DNA of 64,000 bases from Pontiella sulfatireligans (GTDB lineage Bacteria > Verrucomicrobiota > Kiritimatiellia > Kiritimatiellales > Pontiellaceae), in contig NZ_CAAHFH010000001.1 in the NCBI RefSeq assembly GCF_900890705.1, positions 682,001 through 746,000 on the forward strand. The letters are read 5' to 3'. How positions within the stretch are numbered: position 1 is the stretch's first letter; each line of letters begins with the position of its first letter. A model generated the notes under the pieces. That model ran no database searches. It saw nothing but the letters and a program-made list of their open reading frames with translations, and was not told the DNA's origin. Below are positions 26,667 through 35,555 of the stretch, in pieces. The translations under genes were made by a program, and so were the position numbers.

Positions 26667-28382
26667 TCAGTTTTTTCCTGCTTTACGAATGGCGAAGAAA
26701 ACAACGGCGACAATCGCGTATAGCGTCAAAGCAAAGCTCAGCAGGACTTTCATTTCAGCCCGGTTGATCAGAGCCAGAATGGTCATCATAACACCAATTA
26801 CCGCCAGCGTAATGGCCACCATGACGGCAGGCATGGTAGAGGTCTGAACGGCTTCGGTTTCATGGAACGCCTGCTTGGAATTCATCACCCGCTGCCAGCC
26901 GGGATGCTCGTGCTTTTCGGTGAGTTCAAGGATCACCAACACAATAAAGGGCACCAAGATACCAGAGGTCAGGTCGGCGATGCGCATATGAGAAACCACC
27001 CATTCAGAAAGCGGTTCGAGGAAGCCAACGCCTGCAAGGAAGCCACCGTCTGTAAGTCCGAACTTTACGATCGCTGCGGCGGCAAAACCAACGAGCGTTG
27101 TTCCCCAGACGGCTTTGATGCCGATCTTTTTCGAAAAGAGGCCCCAGATGGTTGGCAGCACCAGCGGACCGGTCAGGAGCGTTGTGAGGTCGAGAATGAA
27201 ACGCGTATATCCGTAGCGAGGAATCAACAGCGCTCCGGCAATCACCACTCCTCCAAGAACGATGGTGAAGACGCGTCCGGCCTGTACCATCTGCTTGTCG
27301 GAAGCTCCGGGTTTCAGCAGGCGTTGATACACCTCCGTTGTAAAGGCACCGGCGAACACATTCAGCTGCGAGGTCGCCGCACTCGCCGTGGCTGAAGCCA
27401 TCGCAGCAATCATTAGCCCCATCATGCCTGCGGGCAGCACCAACTTACAGGAAAGGATGTAGGCCTGCTCAACGTCCACATTGGGGTTGAGCACACGGAA
27501 GACCAGCGGCGGAAGCATCCAGAACAGCGGACTGATCAGATACATCGCACCGAAAATGAACGCCGCTTTTTTGGCATCCTTTGCGGTCGGCACGCAGGTA
27601 TAGCGCTGGACAAACCCCCACTCTCCGCCGATTTTAAAAAAGTGGATGATCACCCAGCCGGCCATAAACCACCACGTGAAATCCGCGGCAACTGGCGATG
27701 TAAAACCTTCCGGTGCTTTTTCGATGAACGAACTCCATCCGCCGGCTTTCATCAAAATCAGCGGAACGACAAAGATGACGGAAACCACCAGAATGACAAA
27801 CTGCAGTACGTCGGTCATCAGTACCGCCCAAAGGCCGCCGGAAAAGGTGATCAGAATCACCATCACGCACAACATGACCGAAACAAAGGGCACCGACAGC
27901 ATGCCGGTATTTGGATCCGCGAGCAGATGACCCACCGGCAACGGCATCAGTGCGCAGACGATTTTGGACAACGCATAGATGGCACCGCCGACGGCAAAGA
28001 TGCCGACCGTGCCTTGAAACCAGGTGTAGAACTGAACGATCGATCCGCCGAAGCGCAACTGCAGAAACTCCGCCGCCGAATTGACCCCGAGCTTGCGCCA
28101 GTAGCCGGCCAGAAACCAGCCGACGAGCATGGCCGACACGCCGTAGCACATGTTGATCACGACGGCCACAAAACCATACTTGTAGGCAATGCCGCCCCAC
28201 ACCACGAAGGTGCCGGCGGAAAACATGGTCATGAAGCCGGACAGCCCGGACACCCACCACGGCGACTGACCGCCGGCGGCAAACATATCCTTGGAGCTTT
28301 TCATCTTTCCGGCAAACACCATGCCGGCGCCAACAATGCCGATGATGTAGAGAACGATTACGATGTAGTCAGCAGTTTGCAT
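26667..28382 (-). CDS. Sodium:solute symporter (SSS family)
   Basis: A 571-residue membrane protein with about 13 hydrophobic segments and the SSS features GQSPWWVSGLSGFMTMFSAGTFVVWGG and ASATASAATSQLNVFAGAF. ATG 28382 is preferred because AGGATCTTA precedes it. It probably imports the sugars released by the neighbouring sulfatase, GH2 and GH16 enzymes with Na+. It lies between sulfatase 3 and the FAD oxidoreductase in one direction. Confidence 0.92.
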   Translation of the reverse strand: MQTADYIVIVLYIIGIVGAGMVFAGKMKSSKDMFAAGGQSPWWVSGLSGFMTMFSAGTFVVWGGIAYKYGFVAVVINMCYGVSAMLVGWFLAGYWRKLGVNSAAEFLQLRFGGSIVQFYTWFQGTVGIFAVGGAIYALSKIVCALMPLPVGHLLADPNTGMLSVPFVSVMLCVMVILITFSGGLWAVLMTDVLQFVILVVSVIFVVPLILMKAGGWSSFIEKAPEGFTSPVAADFTWWFMAGWVIIHFFKIGGEWGFVQRYTCVPTAKDAKKAAFIFGAMYLISPLFWMLPPLVFRVLNPNVDVEQAYILSCKLVLPAGMMGLMIAAMASATASAATSQLNVFAGAFTTEVYQRLLKPGASDKQMVQAGRVFTIVLGGVVIAGALLIPRYGYTRFILDLTTLLTGPLVLPTIWGLFSKKIGIKAVWGTTLVGFAAAAIVKFGLTDGGFLAGVGFLEPLSEWVVSHMRIADLTSGILVPFIVLVILELTEKHEHPGWQRVMNSKQAFHETEAVQTSTMPAVMVAITLAVIGVMMTILALINRAEMKVLLSFALTLYAIVAVVFFAIRKAGKN

Positions 28383-28399
28383 TAAGATCCTAATCAAAT

Positions 28400-28478
28400 T
28401 TTAAACACAAAGACTCAAAGGACACGAAGAGGCTCGAAAATAGTCTTTCTTCGTGAGCTTGGTGTCTTTGTGTTTAAA
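28400..28478. repeat. Word-type inverted repeat (ACACAAAGAC family), long copy after sulfatase 3
   Basis: Two 31-nt arms (28400-28430 and 28448-28478) with only a few mismatches flank a 17-nt centre; shared ends are TTTAAACACAAAG and CTTTGTGTTTAAA. The sulfatase 3 stop (28474-28476 on the minus strand) lies inside the arm. The same words form the shorter copy at 10610. Confidence 0.88.
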
Positions 28479-30117
28479 TTCCATCTGGCAGGCTTCCCTT
28501 CCAGCCCGCGTTAAGTTCTTTCAACAATTCTGCGACGAGCTCGGGATATTGACCCTCCACATTCTTCGTTTCGGTTGGATCGGTTTTGTGGTCGTACAGC
28601 TCGACAAACAATGGTGCTGCATCGGGATGCTTGGTATCTTTCCAGGCAATGAACCGGTAACGGTCCGTGCGCATGGCGTAGCCCATCAAATTGTTTTCAA
28701 ACAATTCACGATCCCACTTCTCGCCCATCTGCGCCTTGATTTCGTCTTCGACCTCCATGAGCAATGGGCCGAAGTAGGTTTCGCGCATGGCCGGGCGAAT
28801 CGGGTAAGCCCCCCACTCCCGCAGCGCCGGGCTCGGGAACTGACTAAAGGCGGCGCTCTTCCAAGGTTTGGAAGGATTCTCCAATAGCGGCGCAAAGCTG
28901 AGTCCTTCCAGATGCACCGGCTTTTCAATGCCGGCGAGATCGCAGAGCGTCGGATACATATCGACCAGCTCAACCAGTGCCTCAGTCGTTTTTCCCTGAC
29001 TGGACTTGGGCATGTCCGGCGTCCAGATCATCAGCGGAACGCGGGTGGAGATTTCATAGTTGGTCGCTTTGCACCACATGCCCATTTCGCCGAGATGATA
29101 GCCGTGATCGCTCCAGAGAATAATGATGGTGTTGTCGCGCACACCCGCCTCTTCCAAGGCCTGGATCATGCGGCCGATCTGGGCGTCCACATAGCTGATG
29201 CAGGCGAGATAGGCGTGCTTCATGGTACGGGCAAGTTCGGGATCGAAGTCGCCGCTTTTCGGAATGCCGGACCGGACGCGCAGTTCGAAGGAAGGATGGA
29301 TGCCCACTTTCGCCCCGTTTTCCGGTCCTTCGACCTGCGTGGCCAGCGGGATTTTTTCGTGGTCGTAGAGGTCCCAGTATTTTTTTGGGGCCACCCAGTT
29401 CAGGTGCGGCTTGTTCATTCCGAAACCAAAGAAAAAGGGCTTGTCGCCTTCCGCAACCATTTCCTGCAGCGTTACGATGGCCAGATCGGTGTGGTACCCA
29501 TCGCGATAGGCGTTGTCCGGAACATCGGCACATTCATAGGCGGGCCCCATAGCCAAGCCCAGCTTTGCCACTTCCCCGTATTTCGCAATCATCTTCTTGC
29601 GGTTTTCCGCTTTAATCTTCTGATTCTCTGGAAGCGCAAATCCATCCTTTGGCTTTGCGCTTCCCGCGGGCAGTTTATCGATAGAAGGCTGCCGGTTCCA
29701 AGAGGCTGGATCCAAATCGCCATGGTGATAAACCTTGCCGCAATATACCGTGTCGTATCCCTGCGCCATAAAGGCCTGCGGCAGGGTTAGAATATCCGGA
29801 TTGAGATCACGGAATTTTACATAGTTGTGCGTGATGCCGATGGTATCGGGGCGGCCGCCCGTCATCAGGCTGGCTCGCGACGCCCCGCAAATCGCCTGCT
29901 GGCAGTAGGCCCGGTTAAACTGCAGCCCCTGCGATGCCAGCTTGTCGATATTCGGCGTAACGGCAATTTCAGATCCGTAGCAGCCCAGCTCGGCCCGCAA
30001 GTCATCAATGGCGATGAACAAAATGTTCGGCCGGTCCTCTGCTTGTTGAGGAGGCCGGCTTCCGGCGAAACAGATGCATGCTGAAGCGACAAGAACGGCG
30101 GTTAAGAATTTTTTCAT
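28474..30117 (-). CDS. Secreted sulfatase (S1 family, iduronate-2-sulfatase-like), sulfatase 3
   Basis: A 547-residue secreted sulfatase. The signal peptide (MKKFLTAVLVASACICFAGS) is followed by PNILFIAIDDLRAELGCYG. The active site is C77-G-A-S-R81 in QQAICGASRASLMTGGRPD, and LWSDHGYHLGEMGMW is typical of the iduronate-sulfatase subgroup. It should desulfate a sugar chain. It lies between GH2 and the SSS symporter in the galactan-like locus. The palindrome CTTCCAAGG/TTTGGAAG occurs at 28858-28874. Confidence 0.95.
   Translation of the reverse strand: MKKFLTAVLVASACICFAGSRPPQQAEDRPNILFIAIDDLRAELGCYGSEIAVTPNIDKLASQGLQFNRAYCQQAICGASRASLMTGGRPDTIGITHNYVKFRDLNPDILTLPQAFMAQGYDTVYCGKVYHHGDLDPASWNRQPSIDKLPAGSAKPKDGFALPENQKIKAENRKKMIAKYGEVAKLGLAMGPAYECADVPDNAYRDGYHTDLAIVTLQEMVAEGDKPFFFGFGMNKPHLNWVAPKKYWDLYDHEKIPLATQVEGPENGAKVGIHPSFELRVRSGIPKSGDFDPELARTMKHAYLACISYVDAQIGRMIQALEEAGVRDNTIIILWSDHGYHLGEMGMWCKATNYEISTRVPLMIWTPDMPKSSQGKTTEALVELVDMYPTLCDLAGIEKPVHLEGLSFAPLLENPSKPWKSAAFSQFPSPALREWGAYPIRPAMRETYFGPLLMEVEDEIKAQMGEKWDRELFENNLMGYAMRTDRYRFIAWKDTKHPDAAPLFVELYDHKTDPTETKNVEGQYPELVAELLKELNAGWKGSLPDGI
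28858..28874. repeat. CTTCCAAGGTTTGGAAG palindrome inside sulfatase 3
   Basis: An exact TTCCAA-N3-TTGGAA core with one more matching base on each side; it encodes part of SKPWKSAAF on the gene strand. Confidence 0.8.
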
Positions 30118-30136
30118 AATGATGTCCAGTTAGAGT

Positions 30137-32683
30137 TTATTTTACTTCAATATTGGCGATGTTTGACCCTAGGCGCCCGTCTTTGGATTTTGCGGCAATA
30201 CGCAGGTTTGCAGGTTGATCGGTGGCCTGAATAATCATCAGGCAACGGCCGAAAGCCGTCGGCACCGTCTTACCCTTAAAGTTTTTCAGTTTGGCGGTAT
30301 CACCGCAGTCGGTGCCCAGGAATTTGTGCGGCCCGTGCACCTCGAAGGTAATTTCCTCATCCACATTTTTTACGGCCCGGCCCCGCGCGTCCACCAACTG
30401 GGCTGTTACATGAACCACATCGGTTTTATTTGCAGCCATCTGGCGCCGGTCTGCAGTCAGGCGAATCGAAGCGGGTGCGCCCGCCGTTTCAAGTTTGGCA
30501 TTGACCACTTGCTTGCCCCAGGTTCCCTTGGCGGCCAGCTCGCCTGCTTCATAGCTTACCGGCCATTTATAGATGCGGTCCTCCTGATCGTTCAGAAATT
30601 GTTTTCCGAACGACTTGCCGTTGAGGAACAGTTCAACGACCTCGCAGTTTGAGTAGATCTCAACCATCGTCTCTTCACCATCAAGATAGTTCCAGTGCGG
30701 ATTCACATGCTGCCATTCGCGCGGTGCCAGCTTCCATCCATCCTTCTTTTTCTCAATCGCCTTGCCGTTTTTATCTTTCTTGAAGGTGGATTTTTTCGCG
30801 GTCTGTGAATACATGGCCAACGTGGGAACATCTTCCCTCCAGAACGATTTATACTGGTAGAAAGAACCCCGGGGGAAGCCGGCAACATCCAACGGGCCAT
30901 GCGGCGTGGCCTTAACCGGCCAATGCTTTTCCCGGCACTCGCCCATGTAGTCTACGCCGGTCCAAAGGAACAGGCCGGGGATAAAGTCGCGCTCGACGAC
31001 CGCTTTCCACTCGTACCAGCGCGGCACGTTTTCCGTCCCCAGCATGGGCTTATCCGGATAGGTTTTTTTGAAGTAATCGTATTTGTGCGGCTTGTAGCTG
31101 TAGCCGATCACATCCAGCGCATCGATGTAGCCTGTTTCAAAGCTCGCCGTGGGAAGAATGCAATTGGCCGTGACCGGGCGGGTTGTATCCATCTCGCGCG
31201 TCCACTTTGCCAGCTTGCGCGCGGTTTCGCCGATGTCGAAGGTCTGCTCCGGAAAGTCCGCCAAATATTCCCGCACTTGTTCCGGGGTGTGCGGGGGTGT
31301 TTCGGTGCGCCAAAGCGTCCAATCCATTTTGTCGTTTTTATCCTCTTCTTTAAAAATTCCGGTAGCCCCCCGGTTGCCCGGATAGGTCCACTCAATCTCG
31401 TTGCCGATGCTCCACTGGAAAATGCTCGGATGGTTGCGGCCGGAACGCATCGTATTTTTCAGATCGATTTCCGCCCAGGTCTGGAAATGTTCAGAATGCC
31501 CGCGCGTGATGTAATCGACTTCCTTGTCCTGCATGTTGTAGCGCTTGTCCTTCGGCAGGTCCCATTCATCGTAAAACTCGTTCTGAACCAGGAATCCGAG
31601 CTCATCGCACAGATCCAGAAATTCATCGGACGCCGGGTTGTGCGAACTGCGGATCGCGTTGCAACCACCATCCTTCAGCAGCTGCAGCCGGCGCTTCCAG
31701 ACATCCTTCGGAACGGCAGTACCCACGATGCCCGCGTCATGATGCAGGCAAACGCCTTTAATTTTCATGTTTTCTTCGTTCAGGAAAAAGCCCTTGTCTT
31801 TATCAAAGCGGATGGAACGAATGCCAAAACGGGTCGAGCGTTCTTCCAGCGCATGGCCTTCGGTCACGATACGGGTTTTCGCGGTATAGAGAAGGGGATG
31901 GTCGACACTCCATAGTTTTGGCTTCGCCACCTTAATTTTCTGCGTGTAAACCGATTCCTCGTTCGATCCAATGGAGAACGATGTGCTCACAGAGGCTTCT
32001 TTGGTTCCGTCTTCATCAAAAACATCGGTTACAATGGAACCTTTCCGTTTGGCATCATAATCGTTGGCTACTTCAACTTTCAGTTCAACGGTGGCTTTAT
32101 CCTTCGACACCTTAGGCGTGGCAATGAAGGTGCCCCAGACCGGGATATGAAGCTTGTCGGCAATCAGCATGTGTACGTTGCGGTAAATGCCGGAACCGGT
32201 GTACCAGCGCGAGTCGGCATAGCGGCTGTGGTCCACGCGGACAGAAAACCGGTTTTCCCGTCCGGCCGGTGCGAGGAGATCGGTCAAGTCATAGTGGATA
32301 GGAGCGTAGCCGAAGGGATGATCGCCGATCTTTATGCCGTTTAGCCAAAACTCAGCATTGTTATATACTCCGTCAAAAACGATGTAGCATTTCTGGTTTT
32401 TCTGGATGGGGGTATCAAAGACCTTGGTGTACCAACCGATGCCGCCAGGCAAGAAGGCCGTGCACCCTTCCAGCTCCTGTGAAAAGTCCTTTTCAATCGA
32501 CCAGTCGTGCGGAAGATCCACTTTTTCCCAGCCTTCAGGTTGGTAGGTCGTTAAGCTGTAGTCTCCAGAATCGGTTTCTGTAAAAAGCCAGCCGTCATTA
32601 AAGTTCATCAGGCCGTTGTTCTGCGCGCCGACATATGCCGCTCCACAAAGAACCAACCCGGCAATTATAATAGTCTTATTCAT
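30137..32683 (-). CDS. Secreted glycoside hydrolase family 2 enzyme (beta-galactosidase-like)
   Basis: An 848-residue secreted enzyme. After a signal peptide (MNKTIIIAGLVLCGAAYVGA) come a galactose-binding-like domain, an immunoglobulin-like domain and the TIM barrel. The acid/base Glu is E429 in WSIGNEIEW and the likely nucleophile is E551 in MLGTENVPRW. A beta-sandwich (DUF4982-like) and a C-terminal domain follow. It probably removes galactose or a related sugar from chain ends. It is 20 nt upstream of sulfatase 3 and just downstream of the esterase gene. Confidence 0.93.
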   Translation of the reverse strand: MNKTIIIAGLVLCGAAYVGAQNNGLMNFNDGWLFTETDSGDYSLTTYQPEGWEKVDLPHDWSIEKDFSQELEGCTAFLPGGIGWYTKVFDTPIQKNQKCYIVFDGVYNNAEFWLNGIKIGDHPFGYAPIHYDLTDLLAPAGRENRFSVRVDHSRYADSRWYTGSGIYRNVHMLIADKLHIPVWGTFIATPKVSKDKATVELKVEVANDYDAKRKGSIVTDVFDEDGTKEASVSTSFSIGSNEESVYTQKIKVAKPKLWSVDHPLLYTAKTRIVTEGHALEERSTRFGIRSIRFDKDKGFFLNEENMKIKGVCLHHDAGIVGTAVPKDVWKRRLQLLKDGGCNAIRSSHNPASDEFLDLCDELGFLVQNEFYDEWDLPKDKRYNMQDKEVDYITRGHSEHFQTWAEIDLKNTMRSGRNHPSIFQWSIGNEIEWTYPGNRGATGIFKEEDKNDKMDWTLWRTETPPHTPEQVREYLADFPEQTFDIGETARKLAKWTREMDTTRPVTANCILPTASFETGYIDALDVIGYSYKPHKYDYFKKTYPDKPMLGTENVPRWYEWKAVVERDFIPGLFLWTGVDYMGECREKHWPVKATPHGPLDVAGFPRGSFYQYKSFWREDVPTLAMYSQTAKKSTFKKDKNGKAIEKKKDGWKLAPREWQHVNPHWNYLDGEETMVEIYSNCEVVELFLNGKSFGKQFLNDQEDRIYKWPVSYEAGELAAKGTWGKQVVNAKLETAGAPASIRLTADRRQMAANKTDVVHVTAQLVDARGRAVKNVDEEITFEVHGPHKFLGTDCGDTAKLKNFKGKTVPTAFGRCLMIIQATDQPANLRIAAKSKDGRLGSNIANIEVK

Positions 32684-32685
32684 AT

Positions 32686-33621
32686 TCAGTCTCTATTGAT
32701 TACGCCGTTCATCCATTCCCATGCATTCTGGCGGTAAACGCTCGGCCGTGTTAGCCATCGATCGGTATGCGCATGCGCCGCAATGTCATTTGGAAAACCT
32801 TCCGGAAAGATGGAGTTAATTCCGACGGCATGGAAATAAAAGTTGGTCTGAACGGTCTGAGCCGAGTCGATGAACGCCCGGATCTGTTTGGAAGCGCCAT
32901 TGCTGCCCACCATGTAGGGACGGCCCGCAACCCGCATCAGACGATTGGAGGCCACCGCCTGATAGCCGGCCAGCGGTGATCCCCAGCCGCCCCCCGCTTT
33001 GGCACCGTCAAAATGATCGTGCGTAATGAAGCCGGACCAAAGCGCGGCAATTTCATCGTCGTGAAGGCCGATATAGTTCACGGCAATCGACCCTCTGGAA
33101 AAGCCGCAGAGGAATACGGCATTGGGGTCGCCGCCATAGGTTTCAATAATACGCGGAACATTAACTTTGGCATACTCCACCGTGGCGTCGAGATCGCCCC
33201 ACCATTTGATGGCGTTGTCCTGATGATCGTCACTCACAAACGGAAGGGACACCCAGATATATTTTCCGCCGGACAGGCCGTACCCCAGTGCGGCATCTTC
33301 CGGCTCGCCGGTTGAACCGGTCGGGGGATGATAGTTCCCGGCATATTCAAAAATAATGGGAAGGCGTTCGCCGGTTTTCTGCCAGTCGGGGTTCCAGTTT
33401 TCTGGAAGGTAGAGCGTATGAAACACTGTACTGCCCGCATGTTCCGGCGGGGTGACGGCCGCTTTTTTTCCGGGCGAAGCATTGCCGGTTTCGAGCGTCG
33501 GCAGCTCCAGATGACGAGTTGATGCAACATCGAGATGCAGTTTCTCGGCGGCTTCCGCATCGCAGAAGCCGCTTATCAAACCCAGTGCCGAAGCATATAT
33601 TATCCACTTATTCATCTTCAT
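32686..33621 (-). CDS. Secreted alpha/beta hydrolase (esterase-like)
   Basis: A 311-residue secreted protein with a signal peptide (MKMNKWIIYASALGLISGFCDAEA). The nucleophile is Ser175 in CGFSRGS, a GxSxG variant in the correct fold context (PNAVFLCGFSRGSIAVNYI). A late AHAHTDRW could supply the His. It resembles carbohydrate esterases near GH16/GH2 genes, but its substrate is not readable. The gene ends 3 nt before GH2. TTCCAG-TTTT-CTGGAA occurs at 33392-33407. Confidence 0.78.
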   Translation of the reverse strand: MKMNKWIIYASALGLISGFCDAEAAEKLHLDVASTRHLELPTLETGNASPGKKAAVTPPEHAGSTVFHTLYLPENWNPDWQKTGERLPIIFEYAGNYHPPTGSTGEPEDAALGYGLSGGKYIWVSLPFVSDDHQDNAIKWWGDLDATVEYAKVNVPRIIETYGGDPNAVFLCGFSRGSIAVNYIGLHDDEIAALWSGFITHDHFDGAKAGGGWGSPLAGYQAVASNRLMRVAGRPYMVGSNGASKQIRAFIDSAQTVQTNFYFHAVGINSIFPEGFPNDIAAHAHTDRWLTRPSVYRQNAWEWMNGVINRD

Positions 33622-33639
33622 GCTTTAAGTACCGGCCTA

Positions 33640-34731
33640 TTATTTTGTCCAGTAGGCCTTTTTCTCGGCACCGGAGACAATGCCGTCGCCGTTCGTATCC
33701 ATCTGCTCGAACATTTTTTTATACTTGTTTGCATTCCACTTGAACCCTTTTTTTTCCTGCTGCGCTTTTTGCGTGGCTAAGAACATTTCCAATGAGGAGT
33801 CGCCTTTGGCCAGTTTTTTAACCGGAGCAGCAGATTTCTTGGGAGCGGGTTTCTTTGTGACGCCTTTCATTGCGGCACTCGAGAAATCGGACTCGAAAAA
33901 GCGAACGTAGTCGCACTGGGCAGTTGAAGGAAGCACAGAGTCGTCCACTTTTTCGGTATTGCCCAGCCAGGTTGCAATACTGGTAAACCAGATTTGCAGA
34001 TCGTTTTTATCGGTTTCAGAAACCTTGCGCACAATCGGCTTTTTGCCTGCGGTCTTCTCTTCCTTCGGCAGTTGCTGAGTCAGGTCTTTCGCTGTACGGA
34101 CCAGTTTGCCGTTAAAATAGAAATACGCGGCTTCCGGCGTCCATTCCATGCCGTAGACATAAAATTCGTTCAGCGGAGCATCTGGGGTCTTGACCAGTTG
34201 ATACCTTTTCATGTGTCCAATGTCCGAGCGCCACTGGTGGTAATCGGTCGAAAACGTATGCAGATCAATCGAGTTGGTTTCCAGCGGATCCAACTCAACC
34301 TGCGAAGTATCCGAGTTTTCGTGGTGATTATCCATCATCCAGAAGCTGGTATGCCACCCCGCTCCGGCCGGACATTTAATGCGGGCTTCATAATATCCAT
34401 ATCGAAAATATTTTTTCGAAATAATGCCGCCGCCGGTATAGTCCATGCCTCCGGTCTTTTCCTTCCGCAGATTAATATTAGCGACCCCATCGGAGACGCT
34501 CATGTTCTTGGCCTGCTGGGTACTCCAATGCTTGGAATCCAAGCGGTATTCCCATTTGGCATCATCGATCTCAGTACCGTTGAATTCATCGGACCACGCC
34601 AGCTTATAGCCCTCGACCGCCGCGTTTGGTTGGACATTTGCGTCGCTGGCTGGATCGATCTCCTGTGCGTTTGCGGTGTTCAGGACGAGTGCCGCCAGAA
34701 GGGCCGGGAGCAAGAAGCTGCTGTATTTCAT
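33640..34731 (-). CDS. Secreted GH16 glycoside hydrolase with C-terminal EF-hand module
   Basis: A 363-residue protein. The signal peptide ends near NTANAQE. The GH16 beta-jelly roll carries the catalytic signature E146-L-D148-P-L-E151 (ExDxxE), which with SFWMMDN suggests an agarase/carrageenase/porphyranase-like enzyme acting on a galactan. From about residue 290 a Lys/Pro/Ala linker leads to a module of about 53 residues containing the calcium loop DTNGDGIVSGAE and ending KKAYWTK. That module is repeated twice in the next gene. Confidence 0.9.
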   Translation of the reverse strand: MKYSSFLLPALLAALVLNTANAQEIDPASDANVQPNAAVEGYKLAWSDEFNGTEIDDAKWEYRLDSKHWSTQQAKNMSVSDGVANINLRKEKTGGMDYTGGGIISKKYFRYGYYEARIKCPAGAGWHTSFWMMDNHHENSDTSQVELDPLETNSIDLHTFSTDYHQWRSDIGHMKRYQLVKTPDAPLNEFYVYGMEWTPEAAYFYFNGKLVRTAKDLTQQLPKEEKTAGKKPIVRKVSETDKNDLQIWFTSIATWLGNTEKVDDSVLPSTAQCDYVRFFESDFSSAAMKGVTKKPAPKKSAAPVKKLAKGDSSLEMFLATQKAQQEKKGFKWNANKYKKMFEQMDTNGDGIVSGAEKKAYWTK

Positions 34732-34816
34732 GGTGTTCTATTCCGTTTTATTTTGCGTAAAGCGATTTGGAGAGCGCCGACGGGGTCGGCGCACTCCAGA
34801 GCGGCAAAGCCGCAGA

Positions 34817-35278
34817 CTATTTCTTGCTCTGCTTGGCCCAATAGGCCTTTTTCTCTTTGCCATCGGCGAGGCCGTCTTTGTTCACGTCGATTTCGACGAA
34901 CATTTTTTCAACCGTGGCCTGGTTAAACTTCCACCCTTTGGATTCATAGCGAACCTTCTGAGAAGCAACAAACTCAGCCTTGGTTTGATCCGCAACGTGC
35001 GTCTTCTTGGCCACCGGCGCTGCTCTAGGAGCAGGCGCTGGTTTCGCGCTGCCCTTTGACCAGTAGGCTTTCTTTTCATCGCCAGAAGCGATGCCGTCGC
35101 CGTTGGCATCGAGTTGCTCGAACATTTTCTCGGTTTTCTTTGCGTCGAACTTCATGCCCTTTGCTTCCGCATTCTTTTGCTGCGTAGCCATGAACTGTTC
35201 CTTCGTGGAATCGCCTTTGGCCGCCTCAACCAGCGTTGCCGAGGCGGCGATCAATAGTACTGTCAGCCATACTTTCAT
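34817..35278 (-). CDS. Secreted protein with two copies of an EF-hand module
   Basis: A 153-residue protein: signal peptide (MKVWLTVLLIAASATLVEA), module 1 (about 23-75), a Lys/Pro/Ala linker, and module 2 (about 97-149). Each module has a QK/QQ-rich start, KMF before the loop, an EF-hand loop (DANGDGIASGDE and DVNKDGLADGKE), and KKAYW plus Lys at the end. The GH16 gene 85 nt downstream carries a third copy. I infer a calcium-dependent anchoring or pairing role, but no known family is recognised. Confidence 0.72.
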   Translation of the reverse strand: MKVWLTVLLIAASATLVEAAKGDSTKEQFMATQQKNAEAKGMKFDAKKTEKMFEQLDANGDGIASGDEKKAYWSKGSAKPAPAPRAAPVAKKTHVADQTKAEFVASQKVRYESKGWKFNQATVEKMFVEIDVNKDGLADGKEKKAYWAKQSKK

Positions 35279-35280
35279 TT

Positions 35281-35481
35281 TTATTCTCCATTTATTGCCC
35301 GGCAGAACCGATAGGCATTAGTTGCATTCCCGTCAATGGGCAGGAACGGGGTTTCGTTGACATTCGTGGTAAAGAGATCCTGCCAGATGTAATTCTAGTT
35401 CGTCGAGAACTGGAAGATGTAGTCATCGTCGCAGCAATATACGTAATCATACTGCACGATCATTTTCATGGTGATTTCCAT
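35281..35481 (-). pseudogene. Remnant of a secreted-protein C-terminus with an in-frame stop
   Basis: On the minus strand ATG 35481 opens a 28-codon frame ending TAG (35395-35397). The same frame then continues with WQDLFTTNVNETPFLP and IDGNATNAYRFCRA to TAA at 35281. This reads like the C-terminal tail (W-x-D-L ... TN ... YR) seen on many secreted proteins here, so it is probably a gene fragment interrupted by a stop. It directly abuts the EF-hand gene. Confidence 0.45.
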
Positions 35482-35485
35482 CGTT

Positions 35486-35520
35486 CAAAAAACAAAAATG
35501 CCTCGCCTTCCGGCGAGGCA
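35486..35520 (-). terminator. Rho-independent terminator of the large secreted-protein gene
   Basis: A perfect 9-bp stem TGCCTCGCC/GGCGAGGCA with a TTCC loop; on the minus strand it is followed by a T-rich tract (TTTTTGTTTTTTG). Confidence 0.9.
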
Positions 35521-35555
35521 CAGTTGCGACACAAGAGTCGCGAATAAGCAGTTAA

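Noticed and set aside
35236..35547. 103-codon plus-strand open frame
   Set aside because: It runs antisense to a likely gene remnant and the EF-hand gene start, crosses a terminator and has no ribosome site.
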